Source of the DNA: Bacillus_CJ salitolerans
Lineage (GTDB): Bacteria; Bacillota; Bacilli; Bacillales; SA4
Direction: 5' to 3'
DNA length: 64,000 nt
Assembly: GCF_042680805.1 (NCBI RefSeq)
Contig: NZ_JBHUEM010000045.1
Location: 124,001-188,000 of the forward strand
Shown here: positions 1 to 7,158 of the stretch, piece after piece
Position numbering within the stretch: the stretch's first letter is position 1
Layout: every line of letters starts with the position of its first letter
Notes under the pieces: generated by a model
Seen by the model: only the letters and a program-made list of their open reading frames with translations
Database searches by the model: none
What the model was told of the DNA's origin: nothing
Program-made: the position numbers and the translations under genes

Positions 1-203
1 TTGAAAATCCTTTTATGGTTGTTTTTTATCTTGTTGGAACAATTAGTGCCATCTTTCATTTTTCAAATGGATTATGGTCATTTTTTGTTCATTGGGGAAT
101 TACCATCTCACCTAAGTCTCAAAATCTGATGACTTGGATTTCATTGTTTATCTTTTTCATGATGACCTATATGGCCATCCGTACAATGGTTGCATTTATA
201 TAA
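1..203 (+). CDS. sdhC: Succinate dehydrogenase cytochrome b558 subunit-like protein, 3' end only
   Basis: Only the last 66 or so codons are in the window; the reading frame starts at base 3. The text resembles the C-terminus of Bacillus SdhC, the membrane di-haem anchor of succinate:menaquinone reductase: a helix leading into the motif FHFSNGLWSF, then a short loop and a final membrane helix ending at the stop. The His of FHFSNG aligns with His155 of B. subtilis SdhC, one of the proposed haem ligands. Normally sdhC is followed by sdhA and sdhB, but here an Rrf2-type regulator follows after 71 bases, so this may be a second or orphan copy. The family call is from remembered sequence similarity; the orphan status is inference. 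Confidence 0.8.
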   Translation, partial: ENPFMVVFYLVGTISAIFHFSNGLWSFFVHWGITISPKSQNLMTWISLFIFFMMTYMAIRTMVAFI

Positions 204-213
204 AGTATAATGA

Positions 214-243
214 TTGTCCATAAAATCTATTCTTTGATATAAT
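214..243 (+). promoter_or_regulatory. Sigma-A-type promoter of the Rrf2 regulator gene
   Basis: TTGTCC (214-219) and TATAAT (238-243) are separated by 18 bases. The -10 hexamer contains the in-frame ATG at 242, so that ATG cannot be the translation start. This supports the TTG start at 275. Confidence 0.6.
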
Positions 244-274
244 GGCAAAAACTCAAAGTGCGGAGGTTCTATTT

Positions 275-778
275 TTGAAGAACTCACTAAGTTACGAATA
301 TGCTCTCCATAGTTTAATCGCTATGGCATTATTACCAGAACATATGAACATTACGATAAAACAACTTTCTTTCATGCTAGGTGTTACCAACACTTATTTA
401 GCTAAGATTTTTACACAGCTAGGGAAAGCTGGATTAATAAGTACTTCATTAGGGAGTAAAGGTGGAATTAGTCTAGCTATACCAGCAGAAGACATAACCT
501 TTTATGATGTGTATTCTGCCATAAATGGAAAGGGGCACATGTTTCAATGTGCAAATATTCGCGGCTTATCAAGAGGACTTGAAGTTCTTCCTGGCATGTG
601 TGAGGTTCACAGTACCATATGGGAAGCCGAGAAGCAGATGTTTGATCGTTTGAAAATGACAACGATAAAAGATATGGCAACTATCGCAATGAAGAATAAT
701 AAACTAGAAGATGAAAATACTCGTTACGCATTGGTCAAGCAATTAATTACTGCTTATGAAGACTCTTTAAACAACTAG
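275..778 (+). CDS. Rrf2 family transcriptional regulator
   Basis: A 167-residue DNA-binding regulator of the Rrf2/IscR/NsrR type. The N-terminus (MKNSLSYEYALHSLIAMA) matches the usual Rrf2 opening, followed by a winged helix with the recognition stretch NTYLAKIFTQLGKAGLI and a glycine-rich wing (GSKGGISLA). The TTG start is chosen because GGAGG lies at 262-266, eight bases upstream, and because a promoter -10 box covers the earlier ATG at 242. Only two Cys residues lie in the region where Fe-S members carry three, so cluster binding is uncertain. It sits directly behind the sdhC-like gene and may regulate it or itself; the target is not visible. Confidence 0.85.
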   Translation: MKNSLSYEYALHSLIAMALLPEHMNITIKQLSFMLGVTNTYLAKIFTQLGKAGLISTSLGSKGGISLAIPAEDITFYDVYSAINGKGHMFQCANIRGLSRGLEVLPGMCEVHSTIWEAEKQMFDRLKMTTIKDMATIAMKNNKLEDENTRYALVKQLITAYEDSLNN

Positions 779-855
779 ATATAAAAGTATAACTTCTCCC
801 TATTCTACACACTTTATTAATAAATGATAAAAGTATGGTTATGGAGGAGAAGCAA

Positions 856-1113
856 ATGGAATCAAATCAACAATTTAATGAAGTTCTTGAGGCTGTTCAT
901 TCTGCAGAAGAGGCCGTGTATCATGCGCAAGCTAACTCAAATCCAGAAGATTTCCAGCAAGCTGACCAGAAGGTAAAATTAGCAAAAGAAAAGGTTCATG
1001 CAGCACAAACTAAACTCCCGTTAGATAATGCAGGATTAAATCATCGATTGCACCAAGCACAGGAGCATTTAAAACACCTAGAGGAAGCTGAACAATCTTT
1101 ATTGGATCGTTAA
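856..1113 (+). CDS. Small helical protein, possibly DUF2564 family
   Basis: An 85-residue, highly charged and probably all-helical protein, rich in Ala, Gln, Glu and Lys with heptad-like spacing. It has no signal peptide or membrane segment. The ATG at 856 is chosen because GGAGGAG at 843-849 is a good ribosome site six bases upstream; the earlier ATGs at 835 and 841 precede or overlap that site. The composition recalls the DUF2564 proteins of Bacillus (YpzA-like), but this is from memory and weak. A convergent terminator follows. Function unknown. Confidence 0.6.
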   Translation: MESNQQFNEVLEAVHSAEEAVYHAQANSNPEDFQQADQKVKLAKEKVHAAQTKLPLDNAGLNHRLHQAQEHLKHLEEAEQSLLDR

Positions 1114-1114
1114 C

Positions 1115-1142
1115 AAAGCTGAACAATATGTTCAGCTTTTTG
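1115..1142. terminator. Intrinsic terminator shared by convergent genes
   Basis: AAAGCTGAA pairs with TTCAGCTTT, with T-rich sequence on the right and an A-rich left flank, so it may work for both the 856-1113 gene and the MOSC gene. The MOSC stop codon lies within it. Confidence 0.8.
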
Positions 1143-1815
1143 TTTCATTCGAAACGGATTTCTTCTCAAGTTTAAGTAGTCTACTCATTAGAATATCCTT
1201 CCAGGCAACCGCTAGGTCTTTACTATTCAAGATTTTTCTTATACCTTCTATATTTTTCTTATCATGAAAATACACTTCATTTGTATATTGAACAGAAACT
1301 GCATTTGGATTTCTTTCTATCAATGACACTGATGAATCTTCATATATCCATCCTTCTTTTAGTACCCTAGCTAAAAACCCCGTATAGCCTGTCTCAACTA
1401 ATTTCGATAAAAGTGATTCGACCCCATTATATTTAGATAAAGTATTACATGGAATTCTTGACTGTGTTATTTGAATCTTTGCCTCTCCAATTTGATAAAT
1501 ATCTCCTATCCAAACGTTTTCTTCAGACAATCCAGAAATAGTTAGATTCTCACCAAAACCTGGTATTTTCAGGTGTTTATTAAATTCTTTATTCCATTTT
1601 TCATAGTGCTCATAGCAGTAGCAGAGGATAGCTCGATCTAGACCACCATGAAACTTAGTAAGTTGAACTCCATCTCCAGTAAAGCCTTCTTTTGTAAGGT
1701 ATGCTTTCGGCACACTTACTTTCCCTACTCCAGATTGTCTTGTCTCCTCATTCTCTAGATCAATTTTTTTAGGTAGACCAATATTTAAAGAAACCAGCTT
1801 TGCTTTTTGGTACAA
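1132..1815 (-). CDS. MOSC domain-containing protein (YiiM/YflK type)
   Basis: A 227-residue soluble protein with the MOSC beta-barrel fold used for molybdenum-cofactor sulfur chemistry. In YiiM-like members it acts in reduction of N-hydroxylated compounds. Visible family marks are HGGLDRAILCYCYEHY near residue 56, FGENLTISG near residue 87, and the conserved Cys in SRIPCNTLSKY near residue 119. The start is a TTG codon, with GGGGGAG about eight bases upstream. It is divergent from the LysE-type exporter gene. The exact substrate cannot be read from sequence. Confidence 0.85.
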   Translation of the reverse strand: MYQKAKLVSLNIGLPKKIDLENEETRQSGVGKVSVPKAYLTKEGFTGDGVQLTKFHGGLDRAILCYCYEHYEKWNKEFNKHLKIPGFGENLTISGLSEENVWIGDIYQIGEAKIQITQSRIPCNTLSKYNGVESLLSKLVETGYTGFLARVLKEGWIYEDSSVSLIERNPNAVSVQYTNEVYFHDKKNIEGIRKILNSKDLAVAWKDILMSRLLKLEKKSVSNETKS

Positions 1816-1894
1816 GATGCTTACTCCCCCTTAGTTTATAATCTCCTTCATTCATTAAGAAATTACCCATCCATGAATGACGAATTCATTTTTA

Positions 1895-1931
1895 GTTGTA
1901 CAACCTCGGTTACGTGCATACATATGTACAA
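1895..1931. promoter_or_regulatory. Palindrome between divergent genes, candidate operator
   Basis: GTTGTACAAC (1895-1904) is a perfect 10-base palindrome, and GTACAA recurs at 1926-1931. It lies in the intergenic region between the MOSC gene and the LysE-type gene. Operator function is inference. Confidence 0.3.
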
Positions 1932-1972
1932 GTCACTATCAAATTATACAATAATCATTCAGAGGTGTTAAC

Positions 1973-2596
1973 ATGAGCGTTTTTTTAAGCTATATATTTC
2001 TTGGTCTTTCGTTAGCAGCCCCCATTGGGCCAATAAATGCTGCACAACTAGACAGAGGAATAAAAAACGGTTTTTTTCATGCATGGTTAATTGGACTAGG
2101 ATCGGTTGTGGCAGATATCATATATATGTGTTTAGTTTATCTAGGTATGGTTCATTTTATCGAGATACCAATTGTTAAGGCATTTTTGTGGTCATTCGGT
2201 TTTTTTGTACTGACTTATACAGGTATTGAAAGTATGATAAGTGCTGGTCAAATTGGAGTAACTACAAGAGGTGAAGTGGAATCAAAGATAAAAACTTTTT
2301 TGACAGGATTTCTAATGGCATTATCAAACCCTTTAACAATCCTATTCTGGCTAGGGATCTATGGTTCAATCATCGCTAAGACCGCCTCCAATTTTACAAT
2401 GAACCAATTAGCAACCTATAGCTTTGCAATCATTTTAGGATTACTATTATGGGACGTGTCGATGGCAGCTTTATCAAGCTCATTTAGAAACTTACTCACA
2501 ACGAAATTACTTAAAATCATTTCTATTTTGTCTGGTTTATCCTTAATTGGATTCGGGTTATACTTTGGAATTCAAGCCTACCTAATTATATTTTAG
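1973..2596 (+). CDS. LysE/RhtB family amino-acid exporter
   Basis: A 207-residue membrane protein with about six hydrophobic segments. The N-terminal signature PIGPINAAQLDRGIKNG (residues 17-33) and the mid-protein SNPLTILFW are characteristic of the LysE/RhtB translocator family, which exports amino acids or related small molecules. AGAGGTG lies upstream of the ATG at suitable spacing. It is a stand-alone gene divergent from the MOSC gene. The substrate is not predictable. Confidence 0.88.
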   Translation: MSVFLSYIFLGLSLAAPIGPINAAQLDRGIKNGFFHAWLIGLGSVVADIIYMCLVYLGMVHFIEIPIVKAFLWSFGFFVLTYTGIESMISAGQIGVTTRGEVESKIKTFLTGFLMALSNPLTILFWLGIYGSIIAKTASNFTMNQLATYSFAIILGLLLWDVSMAALSSSFRNLLTTKLLKIISILSGLSLIGFGLYFGIQAYLIIF

Positions 2597-2659
2597 CATA
2601 TTGGACATTCACCCATGCCCAATCCCTCTAATACAGTATTGTGTAAAGGAGGCTAGGGT

Positions 2660-3421
2660 ATGGGATATTTGTATAGCAAAGAAGATTTCACACAGAATTT
2701 GTCTAATCTTACGGACTGGCAGCTAAATGCATTTGATTTGTTTTCAACCAAACTTAGTGATAAGGAAAGAAAGTTCCCTTGTATTCCTGCTACCCAAGGA
2801 TACTTTTCGAATCAACTTCGTTATGGATTTGTCGATGACCCTAGAAAAAAAACCAGTGGACAACAATTAGCATATTTATTAAAGAAATACACTCAAAAGT
2901 CCAGAGAACTTGGAGATTATACATCACTTATTATCTTCTGTGATACTCCACTTGATCTAATCAAAACATCAACTATTGTTGATTATGAAAATATATTTTG
3001 GTCGTTACTAAACGAAACAACAAAACACGATATAAAAGACTGGCCAAGCGATATTCCTACTGATCCTAATCACCACATATGGGAGTTTTGCTTCCACGGG
3101 GAACAATATTTTGTTTACTGCGGGACACCAGGCCATGTTCAGCGACAAAGTCGAAGTTTTCCATATTTACTACTTGCAATTACACCAAGATGGGTACTAG
3201 AAAAGTTTAATTCAGGTTCAAAACATGTAGGTAAGGTAAAAAAATCAATTCGGAAAAGATTGCAGAAATATGATTCAATCCCAGCACATCCTAACCTAAA
3301 TATGTATGGGCAGAACGATAATTTCGAATGGAAACAATATTTCCTACGGGACGACCAGTCAACTGCTCCATCCTGTCCTTTTTCATATATTCGGAATACC
3401 TTAAAATCACTACGAAAATAA
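2660..3421 (+). CDS. YqcI/YcgG family protein
   Basis: A 253-residue soluble protein matching the YqcI/YcgG family, named after two B. subtilis proteins and of unknown function. Family-like stretches are FPCIPATQGY (residues 39-48), WEFCFHGEQYFVYCGTPGH in the middle, RSFPYLLLAITPRWVLE, and the C-terminal CPF segment. AAAGGAGG upstream of the ATG is a strong ribosome site. A terminator follows immediately. Family members often sit in accessory regions, consistent with this end of the window. Confidence 0.85.
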   Translation: MGYLYSKEDFTQNLSNLTDWQLNAFDLFSTKLSDKERKFPCIPATQGYFSNQLRYGFVDDPRKKTSGQQLAYLLKKYTQKSRELGDYTSLIIFCDTPLDLIKTSTIVDYENIFWSLLNETTKHDIKDWPSDIPTDPNHHIWEFCFHGEQYFVYCGTPGHVQRQSRSFPYLLLAITPRWVLEKFNSGSKHVGKVKKSIRKRLQKYDSIPAHPNLNMYGQNDNFEWKQYFLRDDQSTAPSCPFSYIRNTLKSLRK

Positions 3422-3423
3422 TC

Positions 3424-3453
3424 AAAAAAAGATCCCTTGAAAGGATCTTTTTT
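3424..3453. terminator. Bidirectional terminator
   Basis: AAAAAAGATCC pairs with GGATCTTTTTT around a short loop. It serves the YqcI/YcgG gene on the plus strand and the small minus-strand gene ending at 3452. Confidence 0.85.
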
Positions 3454-3628
3454 ATGCACCAGTTTTTCTTCGTTGATTATTTGGTTTTTTTGTATGTTGG
3501 CTTTTCATTTTAGGTGTGGAGCTTGCTAGTGCATTTGAACCCTTACCTGATTCTTGGTTATTTTTCTTGTTTGCTAATTGTTGTTTAATAGCGTCTTGCA
3601 GGCTAATTTTTTTTCTTTCTTCAGTCAT
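3452..3628 (-). CDS. Small basic conserved hypothetical protein (58 aa)
   Basis: A short gene encoding a 58-residue, Lys/Gln/Asn-rich protein: N-terminus MTEERKKISLQDAIKQQLAN and a basic C-terminus ending NNQRRKTGA. AAAGGAG lies upstream of the ATG at 3628, and the stop abuts a terminator, which supports a real gene. It recalls small proteins seen in many Bacillaceae with a similar HTKK..NNQRRKTG tail, but I know no function. It is likely unstructured and could bind nucleic acid (inference). Confidence 0.7.
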   Translation of the reverse strand: MTEERKKISLQDAIKQQLANKKNNQESGKGSNALASSTPKMKSQHTKKPNNQRRKTGA

Positions 3629-3751
3629 TTTATTTTATCTCCTTTAATTTTCAATTAGAGCATCAAACATATTATTATCAATATATCCTTCTGTGTATAA
3701 TAATATAGAACAAACTAACTGTAAATAATAAATTTTTGTAGGTGATTGAGA

Positions 3752-4045
3752 ATGTTTACAATTCATGACTATTCAGTAGAAGAGATTAAAGATCCTACCG
3801 GTATTTTAGCTGGGCACCGATTTGAGTACATATTAAACCTAGAGGTTGACGAAGAGGATGAGCTTTTTTTGGATGATGGGGTAAGTCTAAGAGTGATTCT
3901 CGCTGTAGAAGGGAATCATGCACGAATATCACAATATACGTTTCACAATCGTTCGACGAATGCTTATTTAGATTTCGGCCTTGAAGAGGATGAGGAGGAA
4001 ATGATTCTTTCGTTTTGTATGGAACATATCTCTGAGGCTGAATAA
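3752..4045 (+). CDS. Small acidic protein, possibly DUF6509 family
   Basis: A 97-residue acidic protein beginning MFTIHDYSVEEIKDPTGILAG, with Glu/Asp-rich stretches (VDEEDELFLDDG and GLEEDEEE). The ATG at 3752 is chosen over the TTG at 3746 because AGGTG at 3740-3744 is seven bases from the ATG. It resembles a small cytosolic Bacillaceae family I associate with DUF6509; function unknown. It is convergent with another acidic protein gene, and they share a terminator. Confidence 0.6.
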   Translation: MFTIHDYSVEEIKDPTGILAGHRFEYILNLEVDEEDELFLDDGVSLRVILAVEGNHARISQYTFHNRSTNAYLDFGLEEDEEEMILSFCMEHISEAE

Positions 4046-4056
4046 GTAATATGAAT

Positions 4057-4090
4057 AGAAAAGATCCCCATAATTATGGGGATCTTTCTC
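4057..4090. terminator. Bidirectional terminator
   Basis: AAAGATCCCCAT pairs with ATGGGGATCTTT in a near-perfect hairpin between convergent genes, with T-rich flanks on both strands. Confidence 0.88.
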
Positions 4091-4092
4091 TT

Positions 4093-4497
4093 TTAAACTT
4101 CTATATTTTTACCATCTTCAAAAATATGATACATTAAGTGTGCCAAATGGTGAATAGGACCGTATTCCTCTTCCTCATGATCCTCTTCGTTTAACTCATC
4201 ACTAAACTGTAGATCATTTAAGTAAAGGGCAGTAAATTGATAAAAGTCGTTGAGCTCAAATTCATAGCATGCCACTGGGTCTTCTTCTCCTTCTTCATAT
4301 TGAAGAACAAGATAATGCTCATTACCAGTTTGATCTTCTGCATCAAAAAATACAAAAAAACCAACATTTGTATCTAATTCAAACAAATGTCTTGTACCAC
4401 CCTCTGTAAGTGCATGAAAGTCTTCTTCTGTCAATTTATTAACAGTCATTGGCTTCATTTGATCCTCAGCATGGAAATTGACCGTAAACGATTTCAT
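4093..4497 (-). CDS. Acidic conserved hypothetical protein
   Basis: A 134-residue, very acidic cytosolic protein. Its C-terminal third has a run of Glu and Asp (NEEDHEEEEYGPIHHLAHLMYH). No membrane segment, signal peptide or known catalytic motif is visible. The ATG has an upstream ribosome site (AGAAAGAAGG). I do not recognise the family with confidence. Confidence 0.6.
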   Translation of the reverse strand: MKSFTVNFHAEDQMKPMTVNKLTEEDFHALTEGGTRHLFELDTNVGFFVFFDAEDQTGNEHYLVLQYEEGEEDPVACYEFELNDFYQFTALYLNDLQFSDELNEEDHEEEEYGPIHHLAHLMYHIFEDGKNIEV

Positions 4498-4595
4498 ATC
4501 GATTCCTTCTTTCTGTTAGTATAAGATGATTTTACAATACTATTTTTGTCTATTTAGTCAAGGACAATCCTGATAAATAACGGTATTTATTCTTT

Positions 4596-5708
4596 CTAGC
4601 TTGCCCTTTTCATGATAATGGGCCAGTGTTTTGTGATTAAAGTTGTTTTGTGAACTAATAAAACAAGTCTAAATAATACTCCTATAATCGAAATATTTTT
4701 ATACGCGATATACCTTGGCTCCCAATGTGTGGCAAACTTTGCTTTATATTTTTTTAAGCCCTTAAATTTGTAAAACACTTCTCCATGATTAAAGATAACT
4801 TGTCCAAGTTTTTCATAGAATGAGTTCGAATCTTCGCAATTCCCTACATTTGAAAGTGGTGCCATGCCAAGACTACAATAGTCATAATTCAATTCTTTTG
4901 CCCAAAAAAAGATAGAAGTAAATAACACATCCATCGTACCATTTGGACTGTTCGGAATATATCTCATCAAGTCAATATGAATGGTTTTTTCTTGATCTGC
5001 TTGATGTGAAGGCAAAGTCGCGAATGCGATTAAGTTATGGTCAGAATTATACATGAGTGCAATTGGGAACTTAGAGACATAATCTTCATGAAAGAAACTT
5101 ACTGAAAAGCCTTTTTCAGCTCGTTTACCAATCCATTGATCTGACACTTCTTTAATTTCTTCCAGTTGCACTTGGCTATATGGTGGATAAACCACTTTAA
5201 ATATAAACCCTTCTCGCTGAAATTTATTCCTACTAGATCTTAGCTTCGCTCCTTGTTTGCCTGTAAGAGAGAAATCCTTTAAAGATACCTTTGCTTCCTC
5301 TCCAATTTTGATCGTGCGATAAGCATATTGGTCATATAAATGCATATATTTCGCTGATATTTGGTAAAAAACAGGACTTTTAATCTTGTTTTTTTCACAA
5401 TCTTCCTGCAACTCCCTCATCGCATCTTGAAATAATTGCTCGTCACCAATCGGATCACCTAACACAATCATTCTTTTCCCTTTTTTCTGAAAACTGAAAT
5501 ATACAGATCTTCTTGCTGCCCAATATCCAAATTTATCATTTAAAAACATAAGATGTGATAGTGAATGACCACCATAATTGGTCATAAAGCGAAATAAATC
5601 TAAAGAACAGGTATCATGATATAATGTATCACTATACTGTTGACCGAATTTACGGCTAGCCAAAGATAGAAATAGTAGGAAGAAGATACTACTCGTAATA
5701 AATACCAT
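4596..5708 (-). CDS. MprF-type phosphatidylglycerol lysyltransferase catalytic domain, without the flippase part
   Basis: This 370-residue protein has a single N-terminal membrane helix (about residues 3-18) and then matches the C-terminal cytoplasmic domain of MprF (DUF2156), which transfers an aminoacyl group from tRNA to phosphatidylglycerol. Family stretches seen are GGHSLSHLMFL, RMIVLGDPIGD, PVFYQISAKYMHLY, GAKLRSSRNKFQREG, KRAEKGFSVSFFHEDYV and DLMRYIPNSPNGTMDVLF. Full MprF is about 850 residues with a large multi-helix N-terminal flippase, which is missing. GGAGGG precedes the ATG by about five bases, so this is a designed start rather than a random truncation point. It may be an independent aminoacyl-lipid synthase or act with a separate flippase. 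Confidence 0.8.
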   Translation of the reverse strand: MVFITSSIFFLLFLSLASRKFGQQYSDTLYHDTCSLDLFRFMTNYGGHSLSHLMFLNDKFGYWAARRSVYFSFQKKGKRMIVLGDPIGDEQLFQDAMRELQEDCEKNKIKSPVFYQISAKYMHLYDQYAYRTIKIGEEAKVSLKDFSLTGKQGAKLRSSRNKFQREGFIFKVVYPPYSQVQLEEIKEVSDQWIGKRAEKGFSVSFFHEDYVSKFPIALMYNSDHNLIAFATLPSHQADQEKTIHIDLMRYIPNSPNGTMDVLFTSIFFWAKELNYDYCSLGMAPLSNVGNCEDSNSFYEKLGQVIFNHGEVFYKFKGLKKYKAKFATHWEPRYIAYKNISIIGVLFRLVLLVHKTTLITKHWPIIMKRAS

Positions 5709-5887
5709 GTTGTCCCTCCAAACTATAAAGTGAAAGTGCCCCCTAGTAATTGTAATAGTTCAAAATTATCCTTATAGTCCTCATCCTATTCGAATATGAG
5801 TATAGAAATTTATCGAACAAAACTTATTCAAACATACCATAAAATCCTGCTTGTGAACATATTATTTTCTTGGCTCCATTGTGAGAG

Positions 5888-6119
5888 ATTAGAGAACAAA
5901 AGGCTCAGGGCGCACCGTTTAGCCTAAGGCAAAGCAAATGTTCTGTCATGAAAAAAAGGGTAGTTTTCCCTTTTATTCATGACAGGTTATTTGACTAAGG
6001 AAAAAAGTGATTTTTCTTTTTCCCTCGAGTAGGATGAAATGGCAAAGATCGTCGCCATTTCATCTTGGCTGGGTGCTGAAGCTGGATTCCAAGTCACTAG
6101 CCCATTCTCTTGCTGAAAA
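5888..6119 (+). repeat. Dispersed structured repeat, copy A (expanded form)
   Basis: It shares with the copies at 21599-21771 and 25510-25668 the ordered blocks GAACAAAAG, TTAGCCTAAGGCA, AAATGTTCTGTCATGA, a long hairpin, GACAGGTTAT and, with copy B, a block from GGCTGGGTGCTG to TCTCTTGCTGAAAA. The central hairpin pairs CTGTCATGAAAAAAAGGG with its complement ending TCATGACAG. Compared with copy B it carries two extra hairpins, GGAAAAA...TTTTTCC and GATGAAATGGC...GCCATTTCATC. No coding potential. It lies between the terminator of the 6170-6565 gene and the MprF-like gene. Confidence 0.8.
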
Positions 6120-6141
6120 TTTTTTTACTTTCATAATAATT

Positions 6142-6171
6142 AAAAAAAGGACCTACCGTTTGGTAAGTCCT
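6142..6171 (-). terminator. Terminator of the 6170-6565 gene
   Basis: AGGACTTACC pairs with GGTAGGTCCT, followed by a run of T on the minus strand. The gene's stop codon overlaps the stem. Confidence 0.85.
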
Positions 6172-6565
6172 ATCTCCACCTAAGCTTCATTGTAAGTTTA
6201 CAGCATTCTGTATTCTTAACACTTTCCTGGAAATTTAATGTGATTCCGTCTGGGTTATAGGTTGTATCCACCTTTGATTTTATCCCAGTTGATTGAATTA
6301 ATTGATCTACCTTTTTCTTATCGGATACTTGTGCTGCAGACATGAGCTCAAAATCAAAATGCTTAGAACCAGCAAGCGCATCTAATACGATTGAGGCGTC
6401 CCTCATTAGCCGCTTAAAGGCATTGGCTGATTCATTAAATAATGTTACATCAACTTCTGGAAACTCACGATTCGTATTACTTTGCGCGGTATAAAAAATT
6501 GGTTCATACTCTCCCCATTTAACTGGTTGTCCACCGAAGTATTGATAATTTCGAATAGCTGACAA
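6170..6565 (-). CDS. Conserved hypothetical protein, possibly YuzC-like spore protein
   Basis: A 131-residue soluble protein starting from a TTG codon with GGGAGGGG upstream. The C-terminal half (SAAQVSDKKKVDQLIQSTGI, then TYNPDGITL and CCKLTMKLRWR) recalls a Bacillus family I associate with YuzC, an inner-coat-associated protein. That link is from memory and uncertain. A paired Cys-Cys occurs near the C-terminus. Its neighbour on the other strand is a csgA-type sporulation operon, which fits a spore role but does not prove it. Confidence 0.55.
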   Translation of the reverse strand: MSAIRNYQYFGGQPVKWGEYEPIFYTAQSNTNREFPEVDVTLFNESANAFKRLMRDASIVLDALAGSKHFDFELMSAAQVSDKKKVDQLIQSTGIKSKVDTTYNPDGITLNFQESVKNTECCKLTMKLRWR

Positions 6566-6696
6566 TCGTTTCCCCTCCCTTTTTTACTACAATAACAATG
6601 TATGTATTGATGCTTGGTTAATGGAACTAAAAACATTTTTTTTTAGAATAGTTTGTTATACAAGGTAGGAATATAACATGAGGGGGTGAAAGCGAA

Positions 6697-6894
6697 ATGA
6701 CAGGAAACAAAGAGATACCTGATTTCGATTCTTTATCTGACCGTATTATTGCAGAACCGACAAGTGAACCCACTTTTGTCATTAAGACGAACTTGGATCC
6801 AAAAAGTAATAAGGAAGAAAACCCATATTATCATCATGATGATTTTTCCGTCACCGCAGAAGAAAAATTCAACCAATATTTCCGCAAATCATAA
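6697..6894 (+). CDS. Small hypothetical protein upstream of csgA, possibly YbxH-like
   Basis: A 65-residue hydrophilic protein with a good ribosome site (GAGGGGGTGA) upstream of the ATG. It has no signal or membrane segment. It ends 12 bases before the csgA-like gene and is probably co-transcribed with it. In B. subtilis csgA is paired with the small gene ybxH; position suggests an equivalent, but I cannot confirm sequence homology. Confidence 0.6.
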   Translation: MTGNKEIPDFDSLSDRIIAEPTSEPTFVIKTNLDPKSNKEENPYYHHDDFSVTAEEKFNQYFRKS

Positions 6895-6906
6895 TGGAGT
6901 GAGAAG

Positions 6907-7158
6907 ATGGAACAAACATTAGGTTACTTGAGAGAGATTTTGTCAAATTATTTAGATCATCAAGCACAATCCAGACAAATATATGAAAAACTAGAATCCA
7001 CTCAATACGAGAACGAGCAAGCATTCGTAAGAGCTTTGGACGAAGAAGAAACCTTATATTTAAATAAAATATTACCCGATGAAATTAATCATGCTTTAGA
7101 AGAACAAGACTATACAAGAATGTCAGAACTAAACAACGTTTATGAATTACTCATTTAA
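6907..7158 (+). CDS. csgA: Sporulation-specific acid-soluble protein CsgA homologue
   Basis: This 83-residue protein aligns end to end with B. subtilis CsgA (84 aa), a sigma-G-dependent protein made in the forespore. Shared features are TLGYLRE at the N-terminus, YENEQAFVRALDEEE in the middle, and LNNVYELL at the C-terminus. GAGTGAGAAG precedes the ATG. It is the second gene of a two-gene unit and is followed by a strong terminator. CsgA's molecular role is not known; the spore assignment is by homology. Confidence 0.85.
   Translation: MEQTLGYLREILSNYLDHQAQSRQIYEKLESTQYENEQAFVRALDEEETLYLNKILPDEINHALEEQDYTRMSELNNVYELLI

Noticed and set aside
242..274. ATG start at 242 for the Rrf2 gene
   Set aside because: The ATG overlaps the TATAAT -10 box and has no ribosome site; the TTG at 275 has GGAGG eight bases upstream and gives the normal Rrf2 N-terminus.
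3139..3459. Minus-strand frame opposite the YqcI/YcgG gene
   Set aside because: It is a shadow of the YqcI/YcgG coding sequence; composition and lack of a ribosome site do not support it. The real minus gene nearby is 3452-3628.
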